In this document: piece by piece, positions 24,546-36,973 of the stretch | Layout: each line of letters begins with the position of its first letter | How positions within the stretch are numbered: position 1 is the stretch's first letter | The notes under the pieces: generated by a model | What the model was told of the DNA's origin: nothing | The model's input: the letters and a program-made list of their open reading frames with translations, nothing else | The model's database searches: none | Program-made: the position numbers and the translations under genes | Source of the DNA: Archilochus colubris | Lineage: Eukaryota > Chordata > Aves > Apodiformes > Trochilidae | DNA length: 64,000 nt | Assembly: GCA_023079485.1 (NCBI GenBank) | Contig: CM041084.1 | Span: 101,040,467-101,104,466 of the forward strand | Direction: 5' to 3'

Positions 24546-26799
24546 CACCTCACTTGTGTATTTGGTAAAAAAGACTGCCTCATCCTCTCTTTTAGATGTG
24601 AGCAGAGGAGGTTTGCCCATTTTCCATATGTTGGCTAAAGCGCTGATCCAGGATGGGTCTTAGTCCCCTGACCATGTGGGATTCACACGCACATTTTAAG
24701 CTTCCTAAACAGGCATTTCACTGCATGACTCACACATTCAGTCAATAAATTTTTAACATAAATTGCATATACAGTCCACAAAACAAAAACCTGCACAGCA
24801 TCCTTGGCTGTATACTCCAGTCTCCATGCCATAATGTTTTTCATGCCATCAGTGTCTGTGCCTATGCCTTGGAGCTGCAGGGCAGTGCACATTCAAAAAG
24901 CAAGTTGGAGTGAGCTCAGCATATAAGGCTAATGTTGAGGATGTCTGAAAAAATGGGAGTGGTTCCTTTGAATCTCTTTCTACTACCTCAGTGAGAGTTC
25001 TCTTTAGCCATGAGGATGAAAAACACCACAATGGCTGGTGTGGAAAAGGCATAAGCACCAGTTTATATCAGTAGCTGCTGCAGCCAGAGCCAAACATAGT
25101 TCAAAGCTTGTGCTCTCATAGAACATCCAGTATGGGAATTCCATAAGAACAAATGTGGGAAGGAACATGCACTTAGGAAAGGATCTCTCAGCCAGCTTGA
25201 GAAACTTCATTTCTCTTTTAAGAGGAGAAAAAGTCACCCTTTACCTGTTTTAAAGATTAAATAAGATATTTTACTGAAATGTTTGTCAGTCTGTGTTGAC
25301 TAGAGGAACAAAAGTTAAGTGAGATAAATGTCCTTAAATTATCACCTCAGCTGCAAGAAGTGAACTTCAGGCACAGAAGGAATTTTCTGAGAAAAAGCTT
25401 AGATTCTCAAGGAGCTAATTGGGTTAAATAGAAGTTTTTCATTCTCTCACATTAATTCAGATGTATATGTTTTCCCCTTAGGGTGCCTTGCTGATACCTA
25501 GGCAATTTTTATTCAGAGTTTGTCCAGATACTTTAGGCAAAGGCAATTTATTTGTTCCTTGAAGCACTAAATAAATCTAAAACAGCATAACAAACTAATG
25601 TTCTTTTCTAGCAGAACATCATTCTTAAGCAGCTTCATTATTTCTTCTCTGTATTGTACTGTACAAGAGCATCCTATTTTTTGAGCTGACTTCTTCAGGG
25701 TTCAGTATACAACATCTAAGCAGGCTTAAGGATGTACTTTGACAATTACTGATGTTACCCTCCATGTGACCTACTTGTTACATGACAGGGGATTAGTGTC
25801 CTCATAATGCCCATCTTAGCAGTTGAAATGGATTGAATGAAACAGGCACTGCATTATTTGTGCTGATCATTGTTCTGTCATACCTCGTTTTATCTTGTCC
25901 AAGCAATATTATCTAGGGTTGCATTAAAAGAAATGCAGTTCTAAAGGGATAACTTGTCTGATTTGTGAACATGTTTAGGGCAGTCGTTAGTTTTCATACT
26001 GAAAAAGAGTCAAGTTTCTTTCTATAGTTTTTGTTCCTTGAACAAAATCTAAGTGGAAAACTCTTACCTTCCAATTTAAATTACAAGAAAAGAAGAGAAT
26101 GGGGATTAATCTTTTGTGCTCAGCAAATGTTGATATCTGACTTCTGTAGGATAAAGGTTATCTCATCACTATAAATTTGCAATTTTTGAAGCAGCTGATT
26201 CCTGTGAACTCCATGCCTAACTCTGATTTCCAGTCTCCACAATGGAAATTAACAAGAGTATCTTTTGTACATTTACCTTTAGAAAAGTTCAATTTTTATC
26301 TGGGAATACTTCATGAGCAGCCACTCTCTTAGTTTTTCTAGAATATACCAATAACATGAACTTCTTTTAGCTTTAAGAAAATTAACTATAAAATTAATAT
26401 ATAAATGTAAGACTGTTTCTTTATGGAACTATTAACTGAACCCTGAGTTTGTCCCCAAAAGTAAAGAAATACAGTAACTGGGACTGTTCACCCCACTATT
26501 GCGGCAACATGCTGTGCTGAAGAGGAAGCAGGTGTATTATATATGTACATACAGAGTAAATTTTATTTATTTCTTCAAAGGATATCTTCTGCCATCTCTG
26601 GATTTGGTAGCTGAGATTATAGTTTTTGCAGTTCAAAGGTTATCTTCTTTCTAAACTAAAAGTGAGGTGGAGCTCAAGATTTCTGAATGAGAGGTGTTCC
26701 CTTCAGCTCTACTTAGCATGTTTGCCAGTGATTCTCTTGATTTATCTGACAGTATCTGCAAGGAAGCAAATGTATCTAAGTCTTCGGAAGTCAGAAGCA
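24546..26799. other. non-coding stretch, nothing recognised
   Basis: AT-rich sequence between two CR1 copies. The open frames at 24849-25237 on the minus strand have no recognisable signature. Confidence 0.55.
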
Positions 26800-27658
26800 C
26801 CCGTGATCATGTTGATGACACCCAAATTGTGTGCTGAAGTCAACACTCTGGAGGGAAGGGATACAATCCAGAGAGACCTTGAGAGGCTCAGGAAGTGGGT
26901 TCATGCAAACTGCATGAAGTTCAACAAGGCCAAGTGCAAGGTTCTGCACCTGGGTTAAGGCAATATCCCAAGCACAAATACAGGTTGGGAGCAGAAAGGA
27001 TTGCAGACAGCCCTGAGGAGAATTTGGGGATGATGGTGGACCAGAACCTTAACATGAGCCATCAATGTGTTCTTGCAGCCCAGAAAGCCAACCATGTCCT
27101 GAGCTGCATCAAAAGAAGCACAAACAGCCAATTGAGGGAGGTGATTCTCCTTTCTACTCTGCTCTTGTGTGACCCCATCTGGAGCACTGTGTCCAGTTCC
27201 TTGAACATGTTCAGAGGAGAGCCACTAAAATGATCAAAGGGTTGTAACACTTCCTCTACAAAGATAGGATGAAGTTGGGGTTGTTCAGTCAAGAGAGGAG
27301 GACGCTCTGAGGTCACCTTATAGCAACCTTCTAATATCTGAAGAAGGTCTACAAGAGAGCTGGGGTAGGGCTTTTTACATGGGTGTGTAGTGAAAGGACA
27401 AGTTTGGTTTCAAACTTGAAGAGGGGAGATTTAGGTTTGGCAGTAGGAAGAAATTCTTTCCTGTGAAGGTGGTGAGGTGCTGGAAAAGGTTGACCAATAA
27501 ATTTGTGACTACCACCTCCCTGGAATTGTTCAAGGCCAGGCTGGATGGGGCCTTGAGCTACCTCATCTAATGGGAGGTGTCCCTGCCCATGCAGGGGGTA
27601 GGAACTAGATCATCTTTTAGGTCCCTTACAATTCTAACCATTCTATGATTCTGTAATC
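26800..27658 (+). mobile_element. CR1 LINE, 5'-truncated, with 3' tail
   Basis: Begins just at the degenerate RT motif C (GTTGATGACACCCAAATTGT, where CR1 has FADDTKL) and continues through the ORF2 C-terminal region: AACTGCATGAAGTTCAACAA, GGCCAAGTGCAAGGTTCTGC, AACATGAGCCATCAATGTGT. Then the 3' UTR: GGCCAGGCTGGATGGGGCCT, GGGAGGTGTCCCTGCC, ending CATTCTATGATTCTGTAATC. ORF2 is split by frameshifts and stops into two overlapping partial frames (26626-26958 and 26895-27233). It is older than the copy at 30.1 kb by eye. Confidence 0.92.
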
Positions 27659-30127
27659 ATATTTGCCATTAAAACAGCATCATCATTCCTTTCCTTTGGC
27701 TTTTCCAGGACATTCAAGAATTCTGAGCTTAAGGTCTATGAATGCTTTTTGTCTATCAAGAACACCTTTGGGTAATTAATCTGAAGTTAACACTGACAGA
27801 GTGTTCCTCCTCTGAACTACAGGGATGTAATTTTTCCCCTCTCCATTTCTTTCTCAGTAGATTTGCTCTCACTTCAGATCAAACATTCTGGGACCAGTTA
27901 GACCTTTTGCTGTGAGTCCCAAATAAGTTCAGTGTTTTAATACTGAGTATACTGAATAAGTCCCAGCTCTCTCTGGGTTCTTCTTTTTCAAAATCCAGCT
28001 TTGTTTTGCTTAGTTTTATACAGAACATGTATCAATAAAGTACCAGTATTAAATTCCATTGGGGGTTAAATAAAAGTATATTTATCTTACTGATTAATTT
28101 CCCTCACTCTGGGCAAAAGAAAGGGCAATGTTCAAGACTTATTCAGCATGCAAAAAACAGAAATAGAATCATTTATGAACCTATCCAAGGGTTAAAAAAC
28201 ATAAACATGGGTTAAAGAAAAAATAGTACACATGCAGCTAAAAAATTTCATGCAAAGAACATGAAAAATACTTATACTTTTGCTACCAAAGATCTTATAT
28301 TTTTCCCCAGATTTAATGCCTAATTTTCTTCTTTGCATTCACATTTTTTATTTTGGCTGATTTATTTTGTTTACTTGCTTTCTAAATGGTCCTCCAGCAT
28401 GTTTCTCAGCATTTATGCAATATATTTGGAGAGAAGCAAATTAGAAATTATGAAAATGTGTGGTTTCTGAACAAATAAAAATGGAAAGTAAGCTAATTCT
28501 ACTTAGCATATAATTAATTAAAAAATGGAAGTATGAGTGACACATCCTAGAACAGCTAGGTAAAAAAATGAATTGTTCAGGGCTAAAGACAGGACTGTCC
28601 TGTGCTAATGGAACTGACAGTGATAAGCATACTGGAAATAAATAATACAAAAATTTAAAAGAGTGAATAAGAAAGGAGTCAAAAAAAAAAAGATGTTTCT
28701 GAGGCAACCATTTTTGGGAATTACATAATACCACCATTTCACATCAGTGCAAACTCACACTTCCTAAGTTAAAAACAAGGCAGAGGTACAATAAGACTCA
28801 GTTTATATCAAAATCAAATCTTGCTCAAAATCCTTCAATAAAAAGAGTTAATCCCTGAATAGAACTATTGCTCAAGTCATAATAATGTAATTTTAGGTAT
28901 GCAGAAAAACCTGAAACCTTTAGTTTAAATTCCAGAGTCTTTCACTTCTTTTTTTATATACTCTCTTGAGATTGTGCTTATTCATATAAGAGTATCTGAA
29001 CGTTTGTTCAATTAATCATTACACGTATAATTACTCCCCAGAAATAAACAGAAATATCCTAGTTTCTCAACAATGACCATCCATAAATCCAGTAAAACAG
29101 CAAACATTGCTTGGTAGCTTTGTAACTTTTTATTTATATGTCTAATAATAAATAATGATTTTTAAGGTCTAGGCAGAAGTCAACATGCTATTAGACTCTT
29201 TGTGTAGCACTGGATTTGTATTTTCTCTGCCTTGTCAGTAAGCCACAGGTAAACTACAGTAAAAAACCAAGCAAACAAACAAAAAAAAGCAAAATGCAAA
29301 ATAATCTCACAGTTCCTAGAAATTAATCAGGAATAAAACAATAATATTTCTACACATTTCTCTAATACTAGGTTGAACTGGTTTTTGCTCCAGTTTACCA
29401 GAGGTTTAATAAGAGACATTTTGCCAAGAGAGCTTCAAATAAACATTAAACTACTTGGATTCCCAGATTTAAGTTTTAATGCTTGTTACAATTTTTTCAT
29501 GGTTTTGAAATGAGTAGCAAACTTCCCTGGTACAACAGTGCACCACCACAATTCCTTTGCAGAAGAACATCTGACCCAGTATATGGAAGAGAAATCTCAA
29601 ATAAATTAGTTGGGAACTCCCTGAAGTTTTCTGGGTTGTAAAGCACAGATGTATCTGCGGGCCTCTGAGACAGAAAGAACTTCTGAAGGAGTAAATAGCT
29701 CTGTGAAGTCTTTTAAGAAGAGAAATGTCCTCCTCTGGGAAATGAAATTGTCCCCTTCTGGGTCTTCAAGGAAGAGTAAAGTAAGAAAGTGAAGAGGATG
29801 CCATTAGATATGCAACATAATTCTGGCAGAATGCAACACTTTGTACATAGTTTGTTCTACAGAGATTCAGTTGTGTATTTGCAAAATAAACTCTTCATAG
29901 CTGAATAAACACTGTACTTTCAGATTCTCGGAACCACAGATGGCACTCCTCTGTATTCCATTTCTATAGTTATACTACAAGAGTCATCTTACAGCATACA
30001 AATGAGATATTGCACTAGTATGCATATGAAGAGCAGGATCAGTCTAACAATGCAGAATATCTTTCATTAAATGTTACGTGATGTGTTTTAGGAAATGTTT
30101 TCTTAAAGTTGTTGACCTCAGAGTACA
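27659..30127. other. non-coding stretch, nothing recognised
   Basis: AT-rich, with stops in all frames. No repeat family or RNA gene recognised. Confidence 0.6.
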
Positions 30128-30820
30128 ATGAGCAAAAAAACCAAAAGGGTCCTGCACTTTGGCCACAACAACCCCAAGCAGCGCTACAAGCTGGGCACAG
30201 AGTGGTTGGAGAACAGTCAGACAGAGAGGGACCTTGGAGTTTGGATTGACAGGAAGTTGAACATGAGCCAGCAGTGTGCCCAGGTGGCCAAGAAGGCCAA
30301 TGGCATCCTGGCCTGTGTCAGGAACAGCGTGGCCAGCAGGTCCAAGGAAGTGATTCTGCCCCTGTACTCAGCCCTGGTGAGGCCACACCTCGAGTACTGT
30401 GTCCAGTTCTGGGCCCCTCAGTTTAGGAAGGATATCGAGGTCCTGGAGCAGGTCCAAAGGAGAGCAACTAAGCTGGTGAAGGGACTTAAGCACATATCCT
30501 ATGAATGGAGGCTGAGGGAGCTGGGGCTGTTCAGCCTGGAAAAGAGGAGGCTTCGAGGAGACCTCATCGCTCTCTACAACTCCCTGAAAGGAGGTTGGAG
30601 CCAAGTCGGGGTTGGTCTCTTTTCCCAGATGACTTTCAACAAGACAGGAGGGCATGGTCTTAAGTTGTGCCAGGGGAAGTTTAGGTCAGATATTAGGAAG
30701 AATTTCTTTACTGAGAGGGTGATCAAGCATTGGAATGGACTGCCCAGGGAAGTAGTGGATTCTCCATCCCTGGAGATATTTAGAAAGAGACTGGATGTGG
30801 CACTCAGTGCCATGGTCTAG
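30128..30820 (+). pseudogene. CR1 ORF2 C-terminal fragment, open frame without catalytic core
   Basis: The 230-residue frame corresponds to the part of the CR1 ORF2 protein C-terminal to the reverse transcriptase palm and fingers. There is no FADD motif, no endonuclease domain and no upstream promoter. Intact ORF2 in CR1 elements is roughly four times longer. It is a truncated pseudogene that has simply not yet gained stops, not a host gene. Confidence 0.9.
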
Positions 30821-30886
30821 TAACTGCAGCGGTAGTGGATCAAGGGTTGGACTCGATGATCTCTGAGGTCCCTTCCAACCCAGCCA

Positions 30887-30911
30887 ATTCTATGATTCTA
30901 TGATTCTATGA
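30887..30911 (+). repeat. CR1 3'-terminal octamer repeat (ATTCTATG)n
   Basis: Three head-to-tail ATTCTATG units. This microsatellite is the diagnostic 3' terminus of avian CR1 and marks the insertion's 3' end and strand. Confidence 0.9.
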
Positions 30912-30916
30912 ATTCA

Positions 30917-33128
30917 TAGGCACACAAGAAGCATCATGAACTCCTGCTGAGAATGAAGCACTGGGGAGCAATCTCTGAGGTGTTTCATTATCCAGAAGAA
31001 TTGAGCACTGTACTGGTGAATCACAGTTGGCTCTGTGCAGTATGTGTCCAGATGTGTTCCTGGTTTTTCCCCATTCAGGAGAATATTCCTTCACCTCTGG
31101 TATGCCTCAGGCATGCCCAGTGAGGAGTGTGTGAGTTGGCCCAAGCCAAAACTGTACCTGAAATGTGCTGGAAAACAGTGTGGACAACCACATACACACC
31201 AGTGTCTGTGTCCATGCCACTGACTAATGAAGTGTTGTGGTGCAGACCCAGAGAAACTTGTCTCCTCAACTAAAGAAAGCTTTTGGACCTAATCCCCTCT
31301 TCAGATATCTTATTGAGTATTCAAGTTTTGTCAGTGGCATGCTATGTTAGTCAAAAGAGGAGTGCATGATGTGCTAGGCTGTGTTTGGTTTCCTCTGGTA
31401 ACTTTAGGAAGTCTTTCATCCTTGAATAATGGAAGTAGTGGAAAATAGTGGATCCTGGATTTCTGATTTAAGGGTAGATTCATTATCAAATACTCTGAAG
31501 TGCAGGGAACAAACCTATCAAGCCCCAAGTATAATAGCCACAGGCTGAAAACCTCCCTCTGATCTAAACAGATTTATCCTCCTGAAAAAATAAAATGCAT
31601 GAGACAAAATACAAGCCTTTAAACAGATTCTGAATATGTTGTTTTTGTAATAATTCCTATGCTGTACGAAAATGACTTTGAAAGTAACTTCATATGCTAT
31701 AGTCTTTCTTTCAAGCAGATAGCACAAGAATTCACTAACACTCCCTTGACCTTTCCAGCATGCAGTATTGTAACGATCAGATTGCTGAGACAAAAAAGAA
31801 CTTTTTTTTTTTTTTTTTTTTTTTCCCTCAGATTGTTTTCTTCACATGTGGGGGAGGGGAAAACCCAGCTCTAGGTCTCCAAGCAGCTGCAGTTTTCCTG
31901 CAAATAAGAGCTGGCAAGTAAGTAGGGTAACAAACAGGTAGAGAGAAATTCTGCAATCATCAGTTTGCAAGGAGGTTTTAGCCAGCAAACTGTAAAACAC
32001 AAAATGACTCTGTTGTTGTGTAAAATTATATGTATGTACTATATCTGACTCAGTCTACCCAAGATTAATGTTTTTGCACAGCTGCTACCCTAAAAGTGGA
32101 CACTTCCCTAAATATAGCATGACACCTGAGATTTTCTTCTTGACAAACTCCAAAGCTTTATTCACTATAAAGCTTCCCATTTTTTAAAAAAATAAAGAAG
32201 TCACTCTGGAAAATTCCTCTCCTTCACAACCTATAGCTAAAAGGATTTCAGAAGAGGGAATTGAGAGCAAATATAGAAGTTTTGTTGTTGATACGAAACC
32301 ATTCAACACAGTAAAAATAAAATCCAACTGTGAAGAGTTATTAAAGGTTACTAGGTTATTTGGTATTTGAGCAATATAATGAGTGTGTTGTTTATTTGTA
32401 ATAATCATAAAACATTGCACACATGGAAAAATAATTCTAACCATACATAACTGACAGTCTCTAGGTTGTGCCTCAGAGAAGAAATTCAGAATAATTTTTA
32501 GAGTTCAAAATAGTAAGTCAGTACTATATCATGAAAAGAAAACCTTATCAGAGTTGGAAAAAAGAGTCAATAAAACAGAAAATGTGAATATGACATGATG
32601 AACTGGTAATGCATCTTGATCTTGAATGGCCTGTGTATTCCCTTCTCCATATTCCATCTCAGGAAAAGATATTATGCAACCAGAAAAGTCAAGAGGAGAG
32701 TTACAAGGCAAGCCAACTGTGTGGAGAGAGATTACACAGAGTAGAATTACTTAGCCTTGGAAAACATAACTGAAAGTAGAATACAACAGCTTTACAGGGC
32801 ATCATGAGTAGCTTGGAGAACACAAACACAGAATGGCATTGCTTCTCATGATACAAAACCAAAAGCTATCACAAGAAATTAACAGGTATAGAGTTCAAAG
32901 CAAAGAGAAATCCATTCTTCCAAGAGCACATTGTTCGACTATAGCATTTGTTGCCATGGAAGACAGCAGAGGAAAAAAATTTACAGGGGCTCAACAAGCA
33001 GTTAAATGAATCAGTCAACATGCATGGTTGAGTCCAGAAATATCTTTGGTCCAGAAATTTCTAAGACACAGACCACTGGGGAGCAAATTCCTATCAGTGC
33101 ACAACCAATTCATCCCCATAGCCTGAGC
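30917..33128. other. non-coding stretch, nothing recognised
   Basis: AT-rich, with a T23 tract at 31802-31824. The segment 30930-31280 is less AT-rich with 62-65 codon open frames on both strands, none supported. Confidence 0.55.
31802..31824. repeat. poly(T) tract, 23 T
   Basis: Uninterrupted homopolymer, followed by CCCTCAG. It could be a minus-strand retroposon tail or a long splice-acceptor-like tract. No exon-like frame follows. Confidence 0.8.
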
Positions 33129-33195
33129 CTATAGAATTGCTATTTTTGGGTTGGAAGCACCCTTAAAGATCATCTAGTTCCAAACATATGCCACA
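33129..33195 (-). mobile_element. CR1 LINE 3'-tail remnant, minus strand
   Basis: ATAGAATTGCTATTTTTGGG, TTGGAAGCACCCTTAAAGAT and CATCTAGTTCCAAACATATG follow the reverse complement of the CR1 3' end (ATAGAATGGTTTGGGTTGGAAGGGACCTTAAAGATCATC as I recall it). Only the last 60-70 bp are recognisable. It is the only clear minus-strand CR1 here. Confidence 0.8.
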
Positions 33196-36100
33196 TAGTC
33201 AGACATTCTGTGAAGATTCCTGCACAGTTCAGCCTAAGAAAAGGACTGTGAGGGGTGTGAGGACAAATGCACATCTACAGAAAGGATGACTTCAGGGGTT
33301 TTGGCTATTAGACTCAAGCAAATACACACTGAGATATGAAAACTCTCTAAGAATAATTTCCTGGGCCCAGAAGAAGACATTCTGGTGTTACAAACAGTCA
33401 GTTTTTGTTGTATTTCTTTCCCTGCATTAAAAAGGATGTTCTAAGAGGATACTTGTGCTGACTGAATTTTTTCCCTAATTTCTTCAAACAAAATATTTTT
33501 TTGTCTCATGCTTCAGGAGAATAGAAATATATTCATTAAAATAGTTTTATAAGAAAATTTAGACATAGGTTGTGCAGAATTTCATACTAAACATTTCCAA
33601 GCATGGTAAAGCCATAAGTAGTGTAATAGATTTTTAAAGTAGGATATTGCAAAAAATATGAAAACTCCTTACTACTATCAGTCCTATCCTTCACATTAGG
33701 ATGAACAGAGCTATGTGGAATACTATTGTAATAATAAAAATGGTTTAGTTTTGAATCTGATAGAAAATGATATTTGAAAATACATAGGAATCATAAAACT
33801 AGATTGTGAGATTATTTCAATCTGAAGATGATATGGCTGAGTCAGAAGAGCTCTTGCTTTGGGGAAGGCTGCAGCTAATCCCCCTTCTGATCCCCTCGCA
33901 CAGAGTCCGGAATTTTAGCCTAATTTTCCACTGACACCAAGTTTGAGAAAAAATCCAGGCTACATATTAAAAGGACTGATTCTTTGCAAACAGCAAACAC
34001 TTTCATGGAGGTGGTGACCTCCAGCAGAATAGTCAAGCTGACAGCTGGGGATAATAATGTCTTAAACTACTGCAACAAGATTTGCTCATCTGTCAAAGAC
34101 TTCAGAGAAACCAAATAGCTGGCTGACTGGGAATAAGTCACCCTTCACAGCACTTCAGCATTTAGTTTTACCAGCTGAGACCTAAGCTGCAAGCTATTTC
34201 CACTGTATGATACAGTTCCCCTGAAGCTATCAATTCTGATTGTCCTATAAACAGCACCAGCACCAGGGCAATGGGACTGGCAACAGCCTGCTTGAGGCTG
34301 AATGTGGCAAGGGAGAAGGAAGGGGGTGCAGTGGATCGAAGTGATGGGTGGCATTTATTTCCCTGAGTTGCTCAGTTCTTGCAGCCAGGCTAGAGCTGCA
34401 GAGAGCAGGGGATGCTTTCCCTTGTTTTCATTGCTGGCAGTTAAGATGCTTTAGGAAAAAACAAGGAGGGCTACTAATTAAAGTGGGATTGCTGGTACAT
34501 GAAGGAGAAACTGTTTGTTTGGGTTTTTTTTCCCCAGTCTGTAATCTTGCTCAGTGAATTTAGGGGGCAGGAATTGTGACCCCACATGGTCAACTCAGAC
34601 AATCCAAACAAGATAAAAGTAGCTTTGTCTCTCTCCCCCTACAGCTACATCATGCATGGTTAAAAGTAGTAATATTTAAAATGTTTAGTTTTATTGGAGA
34701 CTTTAATACTGAAATGACTTTTATTCTATATCCTTTCTTATATCCTATGCCTCCCTGGGCTTCCACAACCATTCTTGGAACTCTGGATCCACAAACTGGA
34801 AAACTCCAGAAAAGGGGTTCGCATTTTTCAAAGACATAACTAGAAATCAAAAGCTGAGCATATGTATTTCACAAACAACATTATTTCATCTTATATTTTA
34901 TTTCCTGGTAAGGTTAATATAAAAAATTAATTGTGAATCAAAAGCTACTTACTAACTTTGTATTAAATACAATAATTATGTTTTAGTTTCTCTTACAAAA
35001 ATTTTATCAGGAATTTTTATGCGTTCACATCTGCATAAAAAGAAGAATTTACCTCATAGCAACAAACTTACTGTTCCTTGTTTGTAAATCTATGACAGAA
35101 AAACAGGTTAAAGAAAAGCTTTTTAAATCAGGAACACAATTACATCATGCAAAAGATTTTAATTGTAAGAATACATACAGATGACAGACTTCATGTCAGC
35201 TGTCATACCATATGGTTTTGTCATGTGCCCAAGCTCTAGGAATAAAAGTGACTGAATCTTATCTAGCAAATTATCTTTAGGCATTTAAATATCATTTTTA
35301 TAAATACTACAGGTGACCAAAACTTGGGTTCATGAAGTTATCAGAAATCTTCTGTCCTAGAATATACTTCTTGATATTAGCATTATCAAAGCTAACGTTA
35401 GACTTTAGACCCTTCAATTCACATACATGCCAATGTATTTTGATGTAGTATTTATGTTTTAATACCCAGCGACATATAGTCAGACACTTGAATTGCAGTA
35501 TTCAGAATAATTGTAAATAGGCCCTGGAATTTCTTGAACTTAGAATTTTATCCCAAGCTTAAATATCTTAGATTCTAATTCCCAGAACTCTATATCTGAC
35601 AGATTGTTCCATATTTTTGTGGTATAATAGAAGAGAAAGCAGATACTGTCCTACTGAATATTCAGTCAAGCAACAATCAAGTATACTGCTTGCTTTGTCC
35701 TATCTTATTTTATTTTAAGAAAAAAAACGAGAAGCAAGAGTAAGTGTCAAAGAATAATTTTTACAGATATTTCAAACAGCATCAATGAACTACCAGTCTT
35801 GGAGTTATTATAATCTGAGTTATGGAAGAAATAACCTAAAATGGCCTATTTGTTATCCAGAATTTGAAGTATCTAATCAAACAAAGTTGCTGCTCCAAGG
35901 TACTAGAAGGTAGCAAAGGTTTTTTTTCCGTATTTTTATAATTTCTCTTAATTATTCAAGTGCATGAGAGAAGAAATTTTTATATCTGGATGAATCATCA
36001 CCTGGTTGAAACATGAATTAAAATCAATATAGTAGAATGTCTGTGTAAGATGATAGGCTTCATTTAACATTGTTTTGAAAAGAAACACTGCTTCTCTCAT

Positions 36101-36205
36101 GTCTTCTCTGAGACCATGAACACCTCCCCATAGATAAAGCATGTCCCTCTATACAAAAGAGGCTCATTTACCAATGTTTCGTTTGACTTCAAAGGTGCTC
36201 CATGA
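33196..36205. other. non-coding stretch, nothing recognised
   Basis: AT-rich. A somewhat GC-richer patch at about 34150-34560 carries 69-codon frames on both strands without any motif. Confidence 0.55.
36200..36205. repeat. left target-site duplication of the 36.2-kb LTR
   Basis: CCATGA directly before the LTR's TGTTAGGG. The matching right flank is CCATGG at 36968-36973, 5 of 6 identical. Confidence 0.6.
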
Positions 36206-36828
36206 TGTTAGGGAAAATAGTCATGGGGCGACATAAAGTCAGAGAAAGACCAAAACATGTTACAAGAATGGATAAATACATTTTGGTACCAACAAATACA
36301 ATATGAAGTAGATGAGGGATGAGGGTGGGAGGAATTATACATTTACCCCCCTTATAGGATTCTACAGTGATGTATATGATGTTTTACTGATGTAAGGGTT
36401 CATATAAAATGCCTGCTAGCAATTGTCTAGGGGTCACATTGACCTGATAGAAGCTAACAAAAATTTCTTGTTTAATAGAAGCTAAGAAATTGTTTAGGTA
36501 GTCATCATCTTATAAGGGAAATATATGTGCTAAACTGATAACTATAGCAACCTTGAGACAAGAAACAGAACATGTTTTGGCTGAAGACTGAAGAAATGCA
36601 CATACCCGGAGAAGAAGAGGTGAAAAGTTTACCCAGAGAAAGAACTTTGCTTCCTTTTTACTTCACCCTCATGACCCCTACGACCACCACGAGGAGAAAT
36701 TATGCAAGGGCAGGAGAGAGGACATCAGGAAAATGACCTTTTGGGACTAATTTTAATATGAGGAGGAAATAGGTGATGCATATGTATAGTTGTATTGTGA
36801 AATCTAATGAAGATGTAACACTTCAGCG

Positions 36829-36835
36829 TATATAA
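36829..36835 (+). promoter_or_regulatory. TATA box of the 36.2-kb LTR
   Basis: TATATAA in CAGCGTATATAACAAAAGCC, 76 bp before the AATAAA, so that R would be about 60-70 bp long. Spacing is normal for a retroviral LTR. Confidence 0.65.
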
Positions 36836-36904
36836 CAAAAGCCTAATTGCAAGATTGGTGCACATGGACTTTGGAGGAATTATCCTCTCATGTGCCTAGA
36901 GTTG

Positions 36905-36910
36905 AATAAA
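36905..36910 (+). terminator. poly(A) signal of the 36.2-kb LTR
   Basis: Canonical AATAAA in GAGTTGAATAAACACACTCC, followed by the U5-like terminal part of the LTR. Confidence 0.7.
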
Positions 36911-36967
36911 CACACTCCTCTCTAGAACTTTCCAAGTTGTAGAGTTATTTTTCCACAAGTCAATACA

Positions 36968-36973
36968 CCATGG
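36968..36973. repeat. right target-site duplication of the 36.2-kb LTR
   Basis: CCATGG directly after the LTR's ACA, pairing with CCATGA at 36200-36205. Confidence 0.6.

Larger units (their letters stand above)
30128..30916 (+). mobile_element. CR1 LINE, 5'-truncated, youngest copy in the window
   Basis: Starts abruptly in the ORF2 connection region (GGGTCCTGCACTTTGGCCAC), runs through the C-terminal end of ORF2, a short 3' UTR (GTTGGACTCGATGATCTCTG) and finishes in three ATTCTATG-type units (30887-30911). The frame from 30128 stays open for 230 codons to a TAG at 30818-30820, which I take as the natural ORF2 stop. Recognisable CR1 peptides include [40 protein letters not shown] and [20 protein letters not shown]. 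The catalytic RT core lies upstream and is missing, so the copy cannot move on its own. The ATG at 30128 is incidental to the truncation point. Confidence 0.96.
36206..36967 (+). mobile_element. solo LTR of an endogenous retrovirus, 762 bp, complete
   Basis: Begins TGTTAGGGAAAATAGTCATG and ends TTCCACAAGTCAATACA, giving TGT...ACA ends. It has a U3-R-U5 plan: TATATAA at 36829-36835, AATAAA at 36905-36910, then a U5 of about 40-50 bp containing GTAGAGTTATTTTTCC. Flanks CCATGA and CCATGG form a 6-bp duplication with one mismatch, and 6 bp is the usual length for class II (ERVK-like, beta/alpha-related) elements. The layout and the motif GACTTTGGAGGAATTATCCT before the poly(A) signal resemble a bird LTR family I recall but cannot name with certainty. 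No gag, pol or env sequence adjoins it. Confidence 0.8.

Noticed and set aside
30368..30813. Minus-strand frames of 79-95 codons
   Set aside because: Antisense shadows of the CR1 ORF2 fragment.
24853..31218. Similarity between CAGTGTCTGTGCCTATGCC (about 24850) and CAGTGTCTGTGTCCATGCC (about 31199)
   Set aside because: About 20 bp only; the flanks do not align, so a shared element is not supported.
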